Shown here one piece after another: positions 1 to 7,380 of a DNA stretch of 57,054 nt. The first letter of the stretch is position 1. Every line of letters starts with the position of its first letter. The position numbers were made by a program, and so were the translations under genes. The stretch is from an uncultured eubacterium 1-6 (GTDB lineage: Bacteria > Bacillota > Clostridia > Lachnospirales > Lachnospiraceae), in contig CAIFEZ010000023.1 in the NCBI GenBank assembly GCA_903789595.1, positions 1-57,054 on the forward strand. Direction: 5' to 3'. The notes under the pieces were generated by a model. The model was not told the origin of the DNA. It made no database searches and saw only the letters and a program-made list of their open reading frames with translations.

Positions 1-51
1 GCAACACGGGCTTATAGCCCGGACCGAACCACCCGTTTCACGGGTGGCGGC
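1..51. mobile_element. Possible right end of an IS200/IS605-type element
   Basis: Two perfect hairpins sit at the very start of the window: CGGGC/GCCCG (7-11 with 17-21) and CCACCCGT/ACGGGTGG (29-36 with 40-47, loop TTC). Closely spaced subterminal hairpins of this kind are typical of IS200/IS605 ends, where they are transposase sites or part of the TnpB guide RNA. No transposase or TnpB is visible because the sequence begins here. The hairpins abut a macrodomain gene that has lost its 5' part, as expected of an insertion or deletion boundary. The family assignment is inference. Confidence 0.3.
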
Positions 52-496
52 GATTCCTCTGCATAATTGCGCGGATAACATCGTTCATAGCAAAGCAGGA
101 ATCCAGCTTCGCCTGAAATGCGATAGGATCATGTGTGCACAGGGACACGAGGAACCGACCGGCCAGGCAAAGATCACACCGGCTTATAATCTTCCCTGTA
201 AATATATTCTGCATACTGTAGGTCCCATCGTGCAGGGACGACTCACAAAGGAGCACGAGCGGCTCCTGGCCTCCTGCTACACGTCCTGCCTGAATCTGGC
301 AGCGGAGAACGGCTTAGAGAGTCTGGCTTTCTGCTGTATCTCAACCGGCGTCTTCATGTTCCCGAATCAAAGGGCAGCAGAGATTGCCGTGGAGACGGTT
401 CGGAACTGGCTGGATGAAACCGAAAGCGGCATGAAAGTGATTTTCAATGTATATAAGGATTTGGATCTGAAAATATATACTGAACTGTGTAAATGA
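44..496 (+). pseudogene. Macrodomain (ADP-ribose hydrolase-like) protein, 5'-truncated
   Basis: The frame encodes about 150 residues matching the central and C-terminal part of a bacterial macrodomain protein of the ADP-ribose-binding/O-acetyl-ADP-ribose deacetylase type. Recognisable stretches are EEPTGQAKITPAYNLPCKYI, HTVGP, and the later CCISTGVFMFP loop that contacts the distal ribose and phosphates. The N-terminal strand and the Asn-rich loop (usually VNAAN) that should precede IPLHNC are absent. The frame instead runs back into the hairpin-rich sequence at the window start, and the only upstream start is a GTG inside a hairpin. I therefore treat it as a gene broken at its 5' end. Such proteins remove ADP-ribose from proteins or metabolise its derivatives. 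Sequence beyond the window edge might show a different junction. Confidence 0.7.
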
Positions 497-499
497 GGC

Positions 500-874
500 A
501 GTTTGTACAACCACGGTATTATTGACTGTTTTAATAAGGCGGCTCACGTCGAGTGCGTGGTTGCACTACATCGGGTCGATATGTAAGAATCCTTGATTTG
601 CGCGAAGGCAACGAGGAGAGTTCCGAAGAAATAACTGGCTGTAAAGCCAGTGTTTATGCGGAATTCGACGACTGCCCGCGAGTCGGGAAGTTTGTAAAAC
701 TTCTCGACTTCCGGCACTTTGAGCGACATATGATGTTCTCACAGAGTGATAGAAAAACCTACAAAAAAGCAATTTCAGACGGTGTGAATGTCTCAGTCGT
801 ATTGGATGTGGGGTGTGGAAACACATAAAAGTACAATTAATATTTTGAAGTTATTCAATAGAATACGAAGCGTG
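500..874 (+). other. Hairpin-rich stretch, no recognised gene
   Basis: This stretch holds one open frame (553-828, GTG start, 91 codons) that I do not recognise and that has no good Shine-Dalgarno sequence. It also holds three compact hairpins: ACTGGCT/AGCCAGT with a GTAA loop (634-651), CGACT/AGTCG (669-685) and GAAGTTT/AAACTTC (687-703). The hairpins, one capped by a GNRA loop, suggest structured RNA or a mobile-element remnant rather than a protein gene. Confidence 0.3.
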
Positions 875-918
875 AAAGACCGTTCATTTTCAAGTAATTG
901 GAGATGAGCGGTCTTTTT
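875..918 (+). terminator. Rho-independent terminator
   Basis: AAGACCGTTCAT pairs with ATGAGCGGTCTT (12 bp with one G-U pair) and is followed directly by a T-rich tract. It ends transcription entering from the left, just before the outer IS66 insertion site. Confidence 0.8.
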
Positions 919-936
919 CTGTTTGCAGATAACATT

Positions 937-944
937 GACGTAAC
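937..944. repeat. Left target-site duplication of the outer IS66 element
   Basis: GACGTAAC here is repeated exactly at 7053-7060, just outside the two terminal inverted repeats. Eight bp is the usual IS66 target duplication. Confidence 0.95.
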
Positions 945-1047
945 GTAAGCGTCAAATAGACAGCGTCTAGATTCGCCTTCTGATTTTGGGTATTCTGTTG
1001 GGCAGTTGGAAAACTTGTACAAAATTTCCAACTGCCTATTCTTTTTC

Positions 1048-1053
1048 AGGAGG
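1048..1053 (+). promoter_or_regulatory. Stranded ribosome binding site of the outer IS66 tnpA
   Basis: AGGAGG stands 7 bases before the ATG contained in the first copy of the inner target duplication (1056-1063). The inner IS66 inserted immediately after that ATG, so the ribosome binding site is now about 2.85 kb from the coding sequence it served (3906). Confidence 0.8.
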
Positions 1054-1055
1054 TT

Positions 1056-1063
1056 TTCTATGA
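1056..1063. repeat. Left target-site duplication of the inner IS66 element
   Basis: TTCTATGA is repeated exactly at 3902-3909. The duplicated word contains the start codon ATG of the outer element's tnpA, so an ATG is kept on both sides of the insertion. Confidence 0.95.
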
Positions 1064-1109
1064 GTAAGCGTCAAATACTGCGCCTGCCCTGAAAGGAACG
1101 CCACATTTT

Positions 1110-2768
1110 TCAGTGGCGTTTCGAATGACACTCTTCCGGCAGGTCTTTGGACCATGGCAGACATCGATCCAGTTCATTGACCGGTGCCAGATCAACGGAT
1201 CCATATTTTCTCTTGAGTTCCGGCAGCACCGTAAGGAGGTGATTAAAGTACCAGAACGTATTCAAATGATTCGCTTTTGCAGTCTCTGCAATGGAATAAA
1301 CACCAGCGCCTGCTTCCGCTCCTCTTTCCGTATTGAAAAACAGCCAGTTCTTTCTTCCGATTGTGAAGGGGCGGATGGCCCGTTCGGCTGCCGAATTGTC
1401 GATCGGTACTTCTCCATCATCTAGAAAGACCCGGAGGTATTTCTCCTGATTGAGGCAGTAGTTCAGTCCTTTGCTGGTCTTTCCTTTCGGAAGAGCTGCA
1501 TTCAGCGTGACCTCCTGTTTTGCCCACGTAAAGAAGGCATCCACCAGGGGCTTCACATGTTCCTGCCTCTGTTGATGCCGCTCTTCTGCGGTAAGATTTT
1601 TCAGCGTCCCTTCGACGTGATAAATTGCAGCGATGAAGGTCAATGCCTTGTAGGCTACGGATTGTTTGATCGCATCCTCGTTGGTCTTCCCGATGGCTTT
1701 GACCGCATCGGAGAAGTCCCTTCTCGCATGCGCCCAGCAATTCGCTGAGGTGATTCCCGGACTCTTATCCGCCAGGATGTGGTATTGCTGCAAGGCATCA
1801 CTTTCGATCACCCCTTGATAGCCTTCATAGTAGGCTAACGGAACTTCGGATCCTCTCGATTTGTTGTATTCGTAGAGGATAATCGGGCGGTCCCGATAGA
1901 ACTCTCCGGACCGGTGGACCCACATGTAACTCTTGGATCGTTTCACAGAAGGATCTGCTTTCTCGCCCGCATAATGGAGAACCTGGACCGGTGTTTCATC
2001 AGACTGATTCACGTGGCAGGTAAAAAGCTCTGTTTTCAGCCGCGCACAGAAAGGACGGAAATAATTCTTATAAACGTTCATGACCCAGTTGGCAAGATCC
2101 TGTTTGGAAACATGGATCCCATCCTCCTGGAACTGGCCGGCGATCCTTTCATAAGGGAGGCCCAGAACATACTTACCGTTCAGGACCGCACCAATGAGGG
2201 AAGGAGTCGAGATGCTGTTTTCAATTGGTTCCGCAGGGTGATCTCCACGAAGAAACTCATCCTGATGATCGCCTCCGGTGCCGACATAGACCCTGACCAC
2301 ATGGTTCTCTACAACCTTTTCCGAGGGAATGTATCTCAGCCTCTTAAAGGTATCATCGCCAAAGTAGCGCCAGTTGCCCGGTCCGAAGTATCGGTCCAGA
2401 TCTTCTCTGGAGACATCATGTGCCGGGATATCCTCCTGCTTAAAGCCCTTTAGATCCTCTTCCCGTTTACCGCGCGGTCTCCTCTTTCGAGTGACCGCAG
2501 GAAGGATCTCTTCTTCCGAAGGCTCCGGGATGGAAGGGTCGTATAGGAACTCTGTTTCATCAAAAAGGTTCATCTGACCGGTGATCTGGTCCAGCTTTTC
2601 CGTATGACGTCCGAAACGCTGCTGTTCAAAGACACGGAACTGCTCCAGGAGCTGTTCATAATTCCTCTGGAGAGCGTGGATCTCGTCCTGCATTCCGAGG
2701 ATTAGCGTATCCTTTTCACTCGAGGTCAGGCTGTGAAGTTCTTCCTTTTTGAATGACTGCTTCGGCAT
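1110..2768 (-). CDS. tnpC: IS66 family transposase TnpC (inner element)
   Basis: This 552-residue DDE transposase catalyses the cutting and joining steps. The N-terminal third has an IS66 leucine-zipper-like helix (about residues 20-60) and a basic linker. The catalytic core shows QSDETPVQVL for the first Asp (near residue 257), IESDALQQYH for the second, and DDGEVPIDNSAAERAIR for the C-terminal Glu. A short IS66 C-terminal region ending in a PWS motif follows. The length is normal and the frame is uninterrupted. It lies 274 bases beyond the TnpB stop, a wider gap than in many IS66 elements, and no extra gene is recognised in that gap. Confidence 0.93.
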   Translation of the reverse strand: MPKQSFKKEELHSLTSSEKDTLILGMQDEIHALQRNYEQLLEQFRVFEQQRFGRHTEKLDQITGQMNLFDETEFLYDPSIPEPSEEEILPAVTRKRRPRGKREEDLKGFKQEDIPAHDVSREDLDRYFGPGNWRYFGDDTFKRLRYIPSEKVVENHVVRVYVGTGGDHQDEFLRGDHPAEPIENSISTPSLIGAVLNGKYVLGLPYERIAGQFQEDGIHVSKQDLANWVMNVYKNYFRPFCARLKTELFTCHVNQSDETPVQVLHYAGEKADPSVKRSKSYMWVHRSGEFYRDRPIILYEYNKSRGSEVPLAYYEGYQGVIESDALQQYHILADKSPGITSANCWAHARRDFSDAVKAIGKTNEDAIKQSVAYKALTFIAAIYHVEGTLKNLTAEERHQQRQEHVKPLVDAFFTWAKQEVTLNAALPKGKTSKGLNYCLNQEKYLRVFLDDGEVPIDNSAAERAIRPFTIGRKNWLFFNTERGAEAGAGVYSIAETAKANHLNTFWYFNHLLTVLPELKRKYGSVDLAPVNELDRCLPWSKDLPEECHSKRH

Positions 2769-3042
2769 GAAAAAAAGTCCTTTCCGATAAGATTATTATA
2801 TCGGAAATCCGCTTCCAGAGCCACTTTGCAGGCTTTTGTCATTCGTCATTCTGCCTATGGATCAGGCTCTGCCTGGACCCATTTCAGGAAGGAGTCAAGA
2901 GTTGGTTTTTCAATTTCATCTGCTCCAAAACAGGGAACACAGGGCCCGTTTCCATACGCTCTGCCGGCATTCTGTAACCAATAAAAGCACCGGATGGATC
3001 GCCCAAAAACGGTGTTTGAATTTCTCTGTTTTGCACAATCCG

Positions 3043-3402
3043 TTAGTAGATACGCCGGGGCTGTACCTCTCGAATCTTTTGAGCAAGGGGATCATATCCC
3101 ATCATGAGGAGCCGGTACTGCTCCCTGGTAAGTTCCGCAGCTTCCGCCTGGTTTCTCGGCCAGGAAAAGGCTCCGCCTTCCAGCCGCTTATAAAGGAGAA
3201 GAAAGCCGTCTCCTTCCCAGAGGAGCCCTTTGATCCGATCCGTCCTGCGCCCGCAGAACAGGAAGAGGACATTCTTTTCCAGCGGATCCAGCGGATAGTT
3301 CGAGCGGATGAGCTCCGCAAGTCCATCGATCCCTTTTCGAAGGTCTGTGTATCCGCATGCGATAACGATCTTATGGACGTGATAAGCTTCAGCGAGCATC
3401 AC
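3043..3402 (-). CDS. tnpB: IS66 family accessory protein TnpB (inner element)
   Basis: This 119-residue protein is typical of IS66 Orf2, with the family signatures IACGYTDLRKGIDGLAEL near the N-terminus, ENVLFLFCGRR-type central strands (here KNVLFLFCGRRTDRIKGL) and LLYKRLEGGAFSWP. TnpB is required for IS66 transposition but its biochemical role is not settled. Its start overlaps the end of tnpA by 14 bases, so translation of the two is probably coupled. The frame is intact. Confidence 0.93.
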   Translation of the reverse strand: MMLAEAYHVHKIVIACGYTDLRKGIDGLAELIRSNYPLDPLEKNVLFLFCGRRTDRIKGLLWEGDGFLLLYKRLEGGAFSWPRNQAEAAELTREQYRLLMMGYDPLAQKIREVQPRRIY

Positions 3403-3826
3403 GAGCCTCCTTCAGGATCAAGCGGAGAAGTGCCGGAGAAATCGTGTTGGAGATCTCCACCATGTTCCTTCCGATGTGAATGACAGCATCTGCGTGAAAC
3501 GAAGACTCCTTAGGCTCCGGCTCGGCAGACTGGATTTGTTCCTGCGGCAGCTCCGCAAATGTCACCGGAAGGGAAGCTGCGTCAGAGGGGGCAGCGACAA
3601 TGGAGGAAGCGCCTGTTTTCTGTTCCAGATAAGCCGCCTGCCGCACCTTACGCTGCCAATAGTAATACTGATCACGAGTAATGCCGTTTTCTTCCAGCCA
3701 CTCCTTCTGAGTCACACCAGATGGTCTGGCACTGCAGGAACGGACGATCTTGGCCCAGCTCTCCAGCCGGACTTCTTGAGTAATCTGATCCAATTTTTTA
3801 CACCTCACTTGAAAAAGCTTGCCCAC
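3389..3826 (-). CDS. tnpA: IS66 family TnpA, HTH protein (inner element)
   Basis: This is IS66 Orf1, up to 145 residues. A helix-turn-helix segment (VRLESWAKIVRSCSARP through GITRDQYYYWQRKVR) is followed by a variable tail that probably contacts TnpB/TnpC. The longest frame begins at GTG 3826. An internal TTG (codon of LDQITQEV) has a better Shine-Dalgarno (GAGGTG, 7 bases away) and gives a length closer to relatives, so the real start is uncertain by up to about 10 codons. Confidence 0.88.
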   Translation of the reverse strand: MGKLFQVRCKKLDQITQEVRLESWAKIVRSCSARPSGVTQKEWLEENGITRDQYYYWQRKVRQAAYLEQKTGASSIVAAPSDAASLPVTFAELPQEQIQSAEPEPKESSFHADAVIHIGRNMVEISNTISPALLRLILKEARDAR

Positions 3827-3905
3827 GAAATGAGTTTTTTGAGTTTTTTCAAGTATGGCAGAAATCGGGTCACACTAACAGGCGCAGGATTTGACGCTTA
3901 CTTCT

Positions 3906-4298
3906 ATGACAGCAGAACACAAGTACAAACTCGTAGAGTGGAGCAAACTGATCCAGGAGCAGAAAAACAGTGGGATGACCGTGATAGAATGGTGCAGATC
4001 CACCGGAAACAGCAAATGGGCTTATTACTATTGGCTACGCCGCCTTCAGTCAGAGACCCTTGATGATGCTCTGGCTTCTCTTATGTCGAAAAACGCTACC
4101 GCTCTTTCCACTTCCGAAAATCAATTCGTTGAGATCCCACTTTCTGCTCCTCCTCATCCGGAAACAGACCCTGTGTTTCAGAGGAAGGAACCGGTGGCGA
4201 TCCTCCATGTCAATGGGATCCAATGCGGGATCATGCCTGAAGCAACGCAAGAGTTTATGTCGGATCTGATCGGAGCGCTTCGCCATGCTCAGGCGTGA
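3906..4298 (+). CDS. tnpA: IS66 family TnpA, HTH protein (outer element), start displaced by insertion
   Basis: From ATG 3906 the frame reads MTAEHKYKLVEWSKLIQEQ, a standard IS66 Orf1 start, then the HTH motif ending KWAYYYWLRRLQSE and a variable tail of about 80 residues (130 aa in all). The ATG survives only because it lies in the 8-bp target duplication of the inner element. The native AGGAGG stayed at 1048-1053, and nothing like it precedes 3906. Upstream in-frame starts at 3891 lie within the inner element's terminal repeat and also lack a ribosome binding site. The protein is intact but probably poorly translated. It overlaps tnpB by 14 bases. Confidence 0.88.
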   Translation: MTAEHKYKLVEWSKLIQEQKNSGMTVIEWCRSTGNSKWAYYYWLRRLQSETLDDALASLMSKNATALSTSENQFVEIPLSAPPHPETDPVFQRKEPVAILHVNGIQCGIMPEATQEFMSDLIGALRHAQA

Positions 4299-4614
4299 TG
4301 TTCCGATCACAAAGATCGTGATCATTACCGGAAGAACGGATATGCGACTTGGGATCGATTCTCTGGTAGCAACTGTCCGCTTGAATTATGGTCTGGATCC
4401 CATTGAAAAGGGAACCATTTTTCTTTTTTGTGGAATCAAAAAAGACCGGATCAAAGCACTGGAATACGAAGGCGACGGTTTCTGTCTGCTCACCAAAAGA
4501 CTGAATCACGGACGCTTCTGTTGGCCTTCTACGGCAAAGGAAGCCAGGCAACTTTCGTACGAAGAATTCGACCGTCTCCTGTCCGGCTTTACAATCGAAA
4601 GTTCTATAAAATAG
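4285..4614 (+). CDS. tnpB: IS66 family accessory protein TnpB (outer element)
   Basis: This 109-residue Orf2 protein has the usual IS66 blocks: ITKIVIITGRTDMRLGIDSL, KGTIFLFCGIKKDRIKALEY and LLTKRLNHGRFCWP. The family is needed for transposition with TnpA and TnpC, mechanism unknown. It starts inside the tnpA end (14-base overlap). Its TAG stop lies inside an inverted repeat (ATAGGTATG … CATACCTAT) that opens the control region of the next gene. Confidence 0.92.
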   Translation: MLRRDVPITKIVIITGRTDMRLGIDSLVATVRLNYGLDPIEKGTIFLFCGIKKDRIKALEYEGDGFCLLTKRLNHGRFCWPSTAKEARQLSYEEFDRLLSGFTIESSIK

Positions 4615-4676
4615 GTATGTTTTTATTTATAAGCATACCTATTTATCTTGCATTTTAAATAGGCATGTGATATAAT
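4610..4676 (+). promoter_or_regulatory. Internal promoter with ATAGGTATG inverted repeats (outer IS66)
   Basis: A sigma-A-type promoter is visible: TTGCAT (4648-4653), 17-base spacer, TATAAT (4671-4676). It is preceded by the inverted repeat AATAGGTATG (4610-4619) / CATACCTATT (4634-4643). Related words fall in the spacer (ATAGGCATG) and after the -10 (TATACCTATG). The arrangement suggests an operator for the protein encoded directly downstream (inference). A similar arrangement precedes the accessory gene of the ISAs1 element at 29.1 kb. Confidence 0.6.
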
Positions 4677-4698
4677 TATACCTATGGAGGTGAAACAA

Positions 4699-5067
4699 AT
4701 GGGATACGTGAAATGCAGAGATAAACGGACAGGGATCACTTACGTGTATGAGTCCCAATCCTACTGGGACAAGGAAAAACAGCAGCCTCGTGCCCATCGG
4801 AAGCTCATCGGAAAGATCGATGAAAAGACCGGAGAGATCATTCCGACCGATGGCCGGGGAAGGCACAGAAAGGATCAGAATGCCCCAAAAAAGGAAGATA
4901 CGACACTAGACGAACAAGAGAGCATCCAGGCGAAAAAACGCATCCGTGAACTGGAACTTATGGTCAACCAGCTTCAGAAAGAAAATCAGGAATTGAAAAA
5001 AAGCAGAGAAAGCATTCTTCATGCACTGCAAAAGATCACGGAACAATACGGGCAGGATCAAAAGTGA
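4699..5067 (+). CDS. IS66-associated accessory protein, basic N-terminus plus coiled coil
   Basis: This 122-residue protein lies between TnpB and TnpC. I chose ATG 4699 because GGAGG stands 8 bases upstream; the earlier ATG 4684 has none. The N-terminal half (YVKCRDKRTGITYVYESQSY, then SYWDKEKQQPR, KLIGKIDEKTGEIIPT) is a segment I associate with accessory or N-terminal domains of several Firmicute transposases. The C-terminal half (about residues 75-115) is a heptad-rich coiled coil. It has its own promoter and overlaps tnpC by 4 bases, so it is co-translated with the transposase. It may be a regulator or a targeting subunit. The function is unproven. Confidence 0.7.
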   Translation: MGYVKCRDKRTGITYVYESQSYWDKEKQQPRAHRKLIGKIDEKTGEIIPTDGRGRHRKDQNAPKKEDTTLDEQESIQAKKRIRELELMVNQLQKENQELKKSRESILHALQKITEQYGQDQK

Positions 5068-6938
5068 TGCTGACACAGGAAGAAATGGTCTATGTGGCCG
5101 GGGACCTGGATAAAACGCAGGAAGAACTCCTGCATACCATTGCAGCTCTCCGTATGGCCTCGGAAGAGGAACGCGGATATCGGGAAAATAATGCCAATGC
5201 CCTTCGGGCAATGCACGAAGAATTCCTGAAATGCCAACAAGAGAAGGAAGTTCTCCAGGCGAAAGTGAATGATCTAAAAGCAGCGCTCGAAGCAACGGCA
5301 GCAAAGGATTCTCTAAAGACGCGTGAGATCTTTGGCCGCACGACAGAGAAACTTTCGGATCTGATCTGCGGTTCTGAGGCGGAAGAATCGGTCGATGAGG
5401 CATTCGAAGAATGCTATGATGAGACTTCCGCCAGGGTCCTTGCCTTTACTCCGGCAAAAGAAACAGAACGCTCACGCCATATCAGCCACGGTGCAAGGCC
5501 CTGTACGAAAACCGGAAAGCACTCGCGCCGTACGGATCTGGATGCCCTGCCTCAGAGAAGTACTTTTGAATTCGACAGGGATGCCCTGGATCAGAAGTAT
5601 GGGGAAGGTAACTGGCGGATCGCACACTGGCACAGACACCGGACGATCGAACGGACCCGGCCGGTCACATATACCTTAAATACGTATACAGCCGTCATAT
5701 CTTATGGTACGGAGCACATGATCGAGACACAGCCGTATGAAACGCTCCTTCCGGGAAGTTTTGCTTCTGCATCCATTGTTTCGGATATCATGTACAGCCG
5801 CTTTGTCCTGTATACACCGTACTATCGGCTGGAGACGGCAAGCCAAGATGCAGGATCCCTTCTGACACGTCAGACCATGTGCAACTGGGTCACACGCTTT
5901 GCTTTAAATTTCTTCGGCCCTATCTATGACCGGCTGCAGGAACTGGAACTTATGATCCCCTATCATCAGTGCGACGAGACGACGATGCTTCTTCTGCAGG
6001 ACGGGCGCAAAGCGGGCTCCAAAAGCTATATCTGGTGTCACATCACAAGCGAACAGTATAGCGGAAGTCCGATCTGCCTTTATGCTTTCGAACTCACCCG
6101 CGGGACAGATCACCTCAGAAAGTTTTATGAGGATTTCAAAGGCTTTATCACCTGTGATGCCTACTGTGCCTATCAGACTTTGGAGAAAGAAAAGGCAGGT
6201 GTGATCATTGTATGCGGATGCATGATGCATCTTCGCCGACGGTTTGCGGATTCTCTGATCCTGATCGATAAGAAAGGCATGACCCCGGAAATGATCGCAG
6301 ATCTTCCTGAGACAAAAGCCCTCGCCATGATTGGAAAGATCTATGACACCGATGAACCGTTGAAGACACTTTCTGCAGAAGAGCGGAAAAAGAAAAGACA
6401 ACGGTATGTCAAACCACTGGTTGAAGAGTTCTATTCGTATATTGAATCTCTGGATGCTGAAGATCCCAAAATGAGCGCGAAGCTGAAAGATGCAATACGA
6501 TATTCTCTGAATCAAAAGGAACATCTCTGCCGATTTCTGGAGGATGGATCGATCCCCATGGATAACGGAGCCTGCGAACGAGCCATCCGTTCGGTTGCCA
6601 CTGCCCGGCATAACTTTCTCTTCTGCAACAGCCTGGATGGAGCGAATGCGCTTTCCATTATGTTTACCATGGCTGAAACAGCGCGTGCAAACGAAGCCAA
6701 TCCCTACCTGTATTTTCGATATGTATTGGAAGAGATGCCAAAACACATGGAAGATACGGACAGAAGCTTTCTGAATGATATGCTTCCGTGGTCTTTACAA
6801 TACAGGATATACGAAAAGGAGCATGCCGGGCCTGCCGTATTCGATGAGATCCTGGGAAATACCGAACAAGCGGTCGAATTGCCAAAAACACCCCGAAAGA
6901 AGGACCGGCAAAACGAGTCGCAGTTGAATATCGCGTGA
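5064..6938 (+). CDS. tnpC: IS66 family transposase TnpC (outer element)
   Basis: This full-length transposase of 624 residues starts at GTG 5064 or ATG 5067. A long N-terminal coiled coil (about residues 1-90) and a basic linker precede the DDE core. The first Asp is in HQCDETTMLLL, the second in FITCDAYCAYQTL, and the Glu in DGSIPMDNGACERAIRS. The C-terminal region ends LPWSLQYRIYE plus a charged tail. The zinc-finger-like HxxR/CxxC region usual in TnpC is not obvious. The frame is intact and the gene overlaps the accessory ORF, suggesting coupling. It clearly differs from the inner TnpC. Confidence 0.92.
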   Translation: MMLTQEEMVYVAGDLDKTQEELLHTIAALRMASEEERGYRENNANALRAMHEEFLKCQQEKEVLQAKVNDLKAALEATAAKDSLKTREIFGRTTEKLSDLICGSEAEESVDEAFEECYDETSARVLAFTPAKETERSRHISHGARPCTKTGKHSRRTDLDALPQRSTFEFDRDALDQKYGEGNWRIAHWHRHRTIERTRPVTYTLNTYTAVISYGTEHMIETQPYETLLPGSFASASIVSDIMYSRFVLYTPYYRLETASQDAGSLLTRQTMCNWVTRFALNFFGPIYDRLQELELMIPYHQCDETTMLLLQDGRKAGSKSYIWCHITSEQYSGSPICLYAFELTRGTDHLRKFYEDFKGFITCDAYCAYQTLEKEKAGVIIVCGCMMHLRRRFADSLILIDKKGMTPEMIADLPETKALAMIGKIYDTDEPLKTLSAEERKKKRQRYVKPLVEEFYSYIESLDAEDPKMSAKLKDAIRYSLNQKEHLCRFLEDGSIPMDNGACERAIRSVATARHNFLFCNSLDGANALSIMFTMAETARANEANPYLYFRYVLEEMPKHMEDTDRSFLNDMLPWSLQYRIYEKEHAGPAVFDEILGNTEQAVELPKTPRKKDRQNESQLNIA

Positions 6939-7052
6939 TGCCCTCACCCCTGGAGAAGTATTATCTCTGGGGCTCTTGAGGTGCCTAAAATTATATACAG
7001 AATATAGCATAGCCAGTGTCCTGAAAAAAGACGCTGGCTATTTGACGCTTAC

Positions 7053-7060
7053 GACGTAAC
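7053..7060. repeat. Right target-site duplication of the outer IS66 element
   Basis: Exact copy of GACGTAAC at 937-944. It is followed by a small perfect hairpin GTAGAA/TTCTAC (7064-7079) that belongs to the pre-insertion target. Confidence 0.95.
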
Positions 7061-7098
7061 TGAGTAGAAGTTATTCTACCGGAAGAACGGAGGTTGTA

Positions 7099-7380
7099 AT
7101 GGAAGAGATAAAGAGTATCAGAATAAGCGAGTTAAAGGACTTTAAGAACCATCCTTTTCATGTGCAGCAGGACATAGAGCTGTGTGCCCTTATGAAAAGT
7201 ATTGAAGATGAGGGTGTGATTGTACCTTTGCTTGTAAGACCGAATCCTGACGGAGAAGGTTATGAAATGATTGCAGGACACAGACGAAAGGCAGATGCCG
7301 GCTGGGCTGGTCTTGCGGAGGTTCCGGCAGTTATAAGAGAATTGGATGATGATCAGGCGATAGTGGCGATGGTAGATTCT
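7099..7380 (+). pseudogene. ParB-like nuclease-domain protein, interrupted by a group II intron
   Basis: From ATG 7099 (GGAGG 7 bases upstream) the frame gives 94 residues of a ParB/Spo0J N-terminal domain: IRISELKDFKNHPF, then IEDEGVIVPLLVRP and the box GYEMIAGHRRKADAGWAGL (GxRR motif), ending at DDQAIVAMVDS. Similar proteins sit in the replication or maintenance modules of plasmids and integrative elements. At 7381 the frame runs into GTGCGCCC, the 5' end of a group II intron, and stops within three codons. The second exon (HTH domain) is not found downstream, so even splicing would not restore the gene. Confidence 0.8.

Larger units (their letters stand above)
1064..3901 (-). mobile_element. 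Inner IS66-family insertion sequence
   Basis: This is a 2,838-bp element. Its left end GTAAGCGTCAAATACTGCGC is mirrored at the right end (…GGATTTGACGCTTAC at 3901) and it is flanked by the exact 8-bp duplication TTCTATGA. The three standard genes lie on the minus strand: TnpA (3389-3826), TnpB (3043-3402) and TnpC (1110-2768). Only the outermost GTAAGCGTCAAAT is shared with the outer element. The proteins differ clearly from the outer set, so it is a different IS66 member rather than a copy. Confidence 0.95.
945..7052 (+). mobile_element. Outer IS66-family insertion sequence, carrying a nested IS66
   Basis: The left end begins GTAAGCGTCAAATAGACAGC and the right end is its near-perfect inverse (24 bp with one mismatch, ending GACGCTTAC at 7052). 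The element is flanked by the 8-bp duplication GACGTAAC. Without the inner element and one copy of the inner duplication it would be about 3.26 kb. It carries the normal IS66 gene set on the plus strand (TnpA, TnpB, TnpC) plus an extra gene between TnpB and TnpC with its own promoter. It landed between a terminator (875-918) and a ParB-like gene (7099). Intact duplications and reading frames suggest a recent insertion. Confidence 0.95.

Noticed and set aside
2836-3483. Long plus-strand open frame opposite the inner IS66 tnpB/tnpA
   Set aside because: It is antisense to well-supported IS66 genes, has Pro/Arg-rich composition and no ribosome binding site.
5904-6746. 280-codon minus-strand frame inside the outer IS66 tnpC
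   Set aside because: The complementary strand encodes the DDE core with all catalytic residues, and the antisense product has no recognisable domain.
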